Assembly: GCA_018970445.1 (NCBI GenBank)
Contig: JAGWWF010000016.1
Span: 1-64,000, forward strand
Reading direction: 5' to 3'
Origin: Alphaproteobacteria bacterium
GTDB taxonomy: Bacteria; Pseudomonadota; Alphaproteobacteria; Sphingomonadales; Sphingomonadaceae
DNA: 64,000 nt
The notes below the pieces were generated by a model. The model saw only the letters and a list, made by a program, of their open reading frames with translations. It had not been told where the DNA came from and made no database searches. The position numbers and the translations under genes are program-made. Of this stretch, positions 60,411 to 64,000 are shown piece by piece. Position 1 is the stretch's first letter; every line of letters begins with the position of its first letter.

Positions 60411-61922
60411 TCAACGCGCTGTGGCGCTTGCCGATTTCGGTGCGCGGCCCAGCACCGGCAGGGCGCGCCAGCGGTTCATCTGGCGCTGGAAGTCGTTCAG
60501 GGCCCGCCCGCTCAATTCCGCGCCGCCGATGAAGCGCAGGGACACCGGATTGACCGCCTTGCCGCGCAGCCACACTTCGTAATGCAGGTGCGGCCCGGTC
60601 GACAGGCCCGATGATCCCACCGTGCCGATCATCTGGCCCTGGCGCACGCGCTGTCCGGCGGCCACCGCGATGCGCCCCATATGGGCATAGGCCGTCACCA
60701 GTTCCTTGTTGTGGCGGATCATGACATACCGGCCATGGCCGCCATGCCAGCCGGCAAAGCTGATGGTGCCGCCACCGGCGGCCATGATCGGCTCGCCACT
60801 GCCGGCGCCGAAATCCACGCCCTGGTGCATGCGCGAAAAGCCCAGCAGCGGGTGCAGCCGCATGCCGAACCCGCTGGTCATCCGGGCGCCGTCCACCGGC
60901 GTCTTCATCAGGCCCTTCTTCACGCCTTCGCCGCTGCCCAGATAATATTCGCCCTTGTACACGCCGATTTCCACGGGGGTCTTGCCGGTGCGCATGATCG
61001 CGCCAAACAGCAATTTGCCGTGCCGCACCTCGCCGGTTTCGGCGCGATCCTGTTCGATGATGATGTCGTAGCGGTCGGTCTTGCCAAGGCCGCGCTGGAA
61101 ATCGACGACATGGCGCAGCTGGCGCACGAATTCGCTGGCCTGGGCCGCCGGAATGCCGGCACTGCGCACCGCCCGGTTGAGGCTGCTGCCCACCAGCCCC
61201 GACACCCGCAGCGGGGTGGAATCCACCCGGATCGGGATGCGCCTCATGGTCAGGCCGCCGGCAGTGCGGCTGATTTCGACGCGCAGATCAAAGGCGGCCC
61301 GCACGGCCAGGCTTTCCAGCGGCCGCGGCACGGTGCGGGTTTCACGCCGGCCCAGCACCAGTTCGGCCCGCACGCCGCCGCCGGGCTGGATGCCGGCCAG
61401 CAGCCGCACCACCTCGGCCACATCGCTGCTGCCCACGCCGGCATTGCGCAGGGCGGCGGCCAGCCCGCGCGCACCGATGGTGACGCTGCGTTCCACGCGT
61501 GGCCGTTCCGGCGGTTCGGCCAGCGGCCGCAACAGCCGGGCGTTGACGCGCGGGCGCGCGCCCGTCACCCCGCCCAGTGCCAGTGGCGCGATGGCTTGTG
61601 GCCGCGCCTCGTCCTGCTGGGCCGGCGTGAACGGCGCCGGCAGGGCGGGCAGGATCGGCTGCACCCGCCCGCCGGCCCACAGCGCCAGGCCGATCAGGGT
61701 GGCGCACATCCCGGCCTTCAGCCACCAGCGCCGGCTGCCGATGGCGGTGCCCAGATCAAGATCGATGGCCCCATGGGCGATCCCGCGCCGCGCGTCCTGC
61801 CAGTCCACGGCCAGCCGTTGCCATGCCTGGGCCAGCCCGCGGCGCGCTGCCCGCTGTGTCCGCATCGGCACGGGCAGCGCAAGGCTGCGGCCGGCTGCGG
61901 GATGAAATCCGGGTTGATACAA
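60411..61922 (-). CDS. M23-family peptidase, membrane-anchored (LytM domain)
   Basis: About 503 residues. A cytoplasmic N-terminus (LYQPGFHPAAGRSLALP, then a basic Arg-rich part) is followed by one membrane helix (MCATLIGLALWAGGRV) at about residues 70-85. The periplasmic part has two OapA/LysM-like modules and the LytM domain: SGFGMRLHPLLGFSRMHQGVDFG with the first zinc ligands, and AYAHMGRIAVAAG and GPHLHYEVWLRG with the HxH ligands. It probably cuts peptidoglycan cross-links during growth or division. The start is uncertain: TTG at 61922 gives the usual N-terminus, ATG at 61865 is the next option, and the frame continues to 62186. Confidence 0.88.
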   Translation of the reverse strand: MYQPGFHPAAGRSLALPVPMRTQRAARRGLAQAWQRLAVDWQDARRGIAHGAIDLDLGTAIGSRRWWLKAGMCATLIGLALWAGGRVQPILPALPAPFTPAQQDEARPQAIAPLALGGVTGARPRVNARLLRPLAEPPERPRVERSVTIGARGLAAALRNAGVGSSDVAEVVRLLAGIQPGGGVRAELVLGRRETRTVPRPLESLAVRAAFDLRVEISRTAGGLTMRRIPIRVDSTPLRVSGLVGSSLNRAVRSAGIPAAQASEFVRQLRHVVDFQRGLGKTDRYDIIIEQDRAETGEVRHGKLLFGAIMRTGKTPVEIGVYKGEYYLGSGEGVKKGLMKTPVDGARMTSGFGMRLHPLLGFSRMHQGVDFGAGSGEPIMAAGGGTISFAGWHGGHGRYVMIRHNKELVTAYAHMGRIAVAAGQRVRQGQMIGTVGSSGLSTGPHLHYEVWLRGKAVNPVSLRFIGGAELSGRALNDFQRQMNRWRALPVLGRAPKSASATAR

Positions 61923-62258
61923 GGGCAACCCCCAACCAAGGGCCCGCCACCGGCACGACGGCGCGCTGGCCCGCTGTGCCGCTGGCCGGCACGCAGCTGA
62001 TGTGCCCGTGTCGATTCGCAGTGTCAATTGCGCAACAAGCTGTGGACAAGTCTGCCGCCCCACGGCCCGGCGCATCAAGGACTCTTGCGCCGCGAATCGG
62101 CTCATGTCACCGTGCGCCCATGCTTGATCGAGACCGATCCGCGTGACCGTCCGGCGGCCCGTTCCGCCCCTGGCCCTGTTGGCCACCCCTTGTCATCCTG
62201 TCTGTTGTCGTTGCCACATGGCCTTGTCGCGGCGCGCTGGTCGCGCCACCGTGGCCCG

Positions 62259-64000
62259 GTGAACAACCGCCCCGCCTCGTCCCATCTGGCCGCCACGGTC
62301 ACCGCCGTGCTGGGGCCGACCAACACCGGCAAGACGCATCTGGCGGTCGAGCGTCTGTGCGGCCATGCCAGCGGCATCATGGGCTTTCCGCTGCGCCTGC
62401 TGGCCCGCGAGGTGTATGACAAGGTGGTGGCGGCCAAGGGGGCCCACCAGGTCGCGCTGATCACCGGCGAAGAAAAGATCGTGCCGCCGCAGGCGCGCTG
62501 GTTCCTGTGCACGGTGGAATCCATGCCGCTGGATCGCGAGGTGGCCTTTGTCGGCATCGATGAAGGCCAGCTGGGTGCCGATCCCGAACGCGGCCATGTC
62601 TTCACCGATCGCCTGTTGCGCGCGCGCGGCTATGCCGAAACCATGATCCTGGGCTCGGAAACGCTCAAACCCCTGATCCGCAAGCTGTTGCCCGAAGCAG
62701 AAATCATCACCCGGCCGCGCTTTTCCACCCTGGCCTATGCTGGCCCCAAGAAGCTGTCACGCCTGCCGCGCCGCACCGCCATCGTGGCGTTCACGGCGGC
62801 CGAGGTCTATGCCATCGCCGAAATGCTGCGCCGGCAAAAGGGCGGCGCGGCGGTGGTCATGGGCTCGTTGTCCCCCCGCACCCGCAACGCCCAGGTGGCG
62901 ATGTATCAATCGGGCGAGGTGGATTATCTGGTGGCCACCGATGCCATCGGCATGGGCCTCAACATGGATATCGCCCATGTCGCCTTTGCCGGGCTGGGCA
63001 AGTTCGACGGCAAGCGCCAGCGCCGGCTGACTCTGGCCGAAATGGCCCAGATTGCCGGCCGCGCCGGCCGTCACCAGCGCGATGGCACCTTCGGCACGGT
63101 GCAACTGGGCGCGCAGGAACAATGCAGCTTTGCCGCCGAAGAGATCGAGGGGCTGGAAGCCCATCGCTTCGAACCGCTCACCCAATTGGTGTGGCGCAAC
63201 AGCGCGCTGGATTTTTCCAGCCTGCCGCGGCTGGTGGCCACCATGGATGCCCGGCCGCCGCGCGCCGAACTGGTGCGCAGCGATGATGCGCTGGATCTGG
63301 CCGTGCTCAAGCGGCTGGCGGGGGAGCCCTGGGTGATGGAACGCGCCAGCCGCCGCCTGGCCGGCCAGCCCGGCCTGATGCGCCTGTGGCAGGCGTGCAG
63401 CCTGCCCGATTATCGCAAGACCGGGGTGGAAGCCCACACGCGGCTGGTGGCGCGGGTGTTCCGCCACCTCACCGAAGCCGATGGCCGCCTGCCCGAAGCC
63501 TGGATCGCGGCCGAGATTGCCCATCTGGATCGCGTTGCCCGCGATGTGGAGGCGCTGGCCGATCGCATCGCCGCGGTGCGCACCTGGACCTATGTGGCCC
63601 ACCGGCCCGACTGGGTGGACAATCAGGCCAGCTGGGCCGAACGCACCCGCGCGGTGGAAGACCGCTTGTCCGACGCGCTGCACGGCGCGCTCACCCAGCG
63701 CTTTGTCGATCGCCGCACGGCGGTGCTGCTCAAGGATCTGAAGGCGCGCGGCAGCGATGCGCTGGTCGCCATTGCCGCCGATGGTGCGGTTGCGGTGGAT
63801 GGCGAGGAGATCGGCCGCATCGACGGGTTCCGCTTCACCGCCGATGCCGCGGCCCGCGCCGGCGAACAGCGGCTGCTGCTGGCGGCGGCCGAACGCCATC
63901 TGGTGCGCGAACGCGCCCACCGCGCCCGCCAGCTGGCCGACAGCCCGGCCGGCGATTTTGCGCTGGTCGGCGGCAGTGGCGGCCAGCAACTGCACTGGCG
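62259..64000 (+). CDS. SUV3-like ATP-dependent RNA/DNA helicase (5' part)
   Basis: The frame runs from a GTG at 62259 to the window edge without a stop, giving at least 580 residues. Motif I is VLGPTNTGKTHLAVERL. FPLRLLAREVYDKV, then TGEEKIVPPQARWFLCTVESMPL, the motif II region FVGIDEGQLGADPERGHVF, and VATDAIGMGLN with motif VI QIAGRAGRHQRDGTFG match the SUV3 helicases of mitochondria and alphaproteobacteria. The middle contains PLTQLVWRNSALDFSSL as in that group. Mitochondrial SUV3 works with RNA-degrading enzymes. The 150 bases upstream, shared with the divergent M23 gene, show no clear promoter. Confidence 0.93.
   Translation, partial: MNNRPASSHLAATVTAVLGPTNTGKTHLAVERLCGHASGIMGFPLRLLAREVYDKVVAAKGAHQVALITGEEKIVPPQARWFLCTVESMPLDREVAFVGIDEGQLGADPERGHVFTDRLLRARGYAETMILGSETLKPLIRKLLPEAEIITRPRFSTLAYAGPKKLSRLPRRTAIVAFTAAEVYAIAEMLRRQKGGAAVVMGSLSPRTRNAQVAMYQSGEVDYLVATDAIGMGLNMDIAHVAFAGLGKFDGKRQRRLTLAEMAQIAGRAGRHQRDGTFGTVQLGAQEQCSFAAEEIEGLEAHRFEPLTQLVWRNSALDFSSLPRLVATMDARPPRAELVRSDDALDLAVLKRLAGEPWVMERASRRLAGQPGLMRLWQACSLPDYRKTGVEAHTRLVARVFRHLTEADGRLPEAWIAAEIAHLDRVARDVEALADRIAAVRTWTYVAHRPDWVDNQASWAERTRAVEDRLSDALHGALTQRFVDRRTAVLLKDLKARGSDALVAIAADGAVAVDGEEIGRIDGFRFTADAAARAGEQRLLLAAAERHLVRERAHRARQLADSPAGDFALVGGSGGQQLHW

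Overview
The window is chromosomal DNA from a high-GC alphaproteobacterium, most probably of the order Sphingomonadales. The evidence is a circularly permuted two-piece tmRNA gene with an ANDNEAFAIAA tag, a SspB-type ssrA adaptor, a large 'FIRG'-type TonB-dependent receptor, and the gene order coxB-coxA-ctaB-small membrane protein-ctaG-coxC-DUF983-surf1-thrC-M16 peptidase. Genus-level assignment is inference. Genes are tightly packed, with many ATGA/GTGA/TGATG start-stop overlaps. Strong GC3 bias produces very long antisense open frames, which were discounted.

Layout. Bases 1-5989 are a minus-strand block: a partial glutathione S-transferase, a Gfo/Idh/MocA oxidoreductase, a sugar-type MFS carrier, an inositol-monophosphatase-family phosphatase, PmbA/TldE and UbiA. 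RsmE (plus strand) starts head-to-head with UbiA. From 6.7 to 11 kb lie a penicillin-acylase-family hydrolase and an N-acyl-D-amino-acid deacylase-like amidohydrolase in one translationally coupled unit, plus a small lipoprotein. GshA, a 986-residue TonB-dependent receptor, RlmB, tRNA-Tyr, a GGDEF diguanylate cyclase, tRNA-Gly and tRNA-Trp follow.

The core of the window (18.0-31.0 kb) is the transcription/translation locus tRNA-Trp, secE, nusG, rplK, rplA, rplJ, rplL, rpoB, rpoC. It is interrupted twice. A terminator, promoter and L10-type leader separate rplA from rplJ. A second terminator and then a complete YefM-YoeB toxin-antitoxin cassette, with its own promoter and a TCTGTACAGA operator palindrome, sit between rplL and rpoB.

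Downstream come a GT4 glycosyltransferase and a two-gene CzcC/CzcA-type metal efflux unit that has no adaptor gene. Next are the permuted tmRNA and a 71-bp tandem repeat, a DUF3833 lipoprotein, then sspB and gmk, so the ssrA tag RNA and its ClpXP adaptor are neighbours. From 39 to 48 kb is a metabolic stretch: a DUF4893 lipoprotein, a TauE/SafE permease, an M20 amidohydrolase, an aldehyde dehydrogenase, a nitronate monooxygenase, two tandem secreted DsrE-like proteins, a membrane protein, an orphan [2Fe-2S] subunit and a dienoyl-CoA-isomerase-like crotonase. Two inverted-repeat elements lie in it.

From 48.2 kb the aa3 cytochrome c oxidase operon runs through surf1. A P-loop ATPase with its own AT-rich upstream region is inserted before thrC, an M16 protease and a methyltransferase. 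The end holds a DUF3429 protein, an exported methyltransferase, an M23 peptidase and the start of a SUV3-like helicase that runs off the window. The strongest candidates for further work are the toxin-antitoxin cassette inside the rpl-rpo locus, the ssrA/sspB neighbourhood with its repeat, and the ATPase inserted in the cox-thrC operon.
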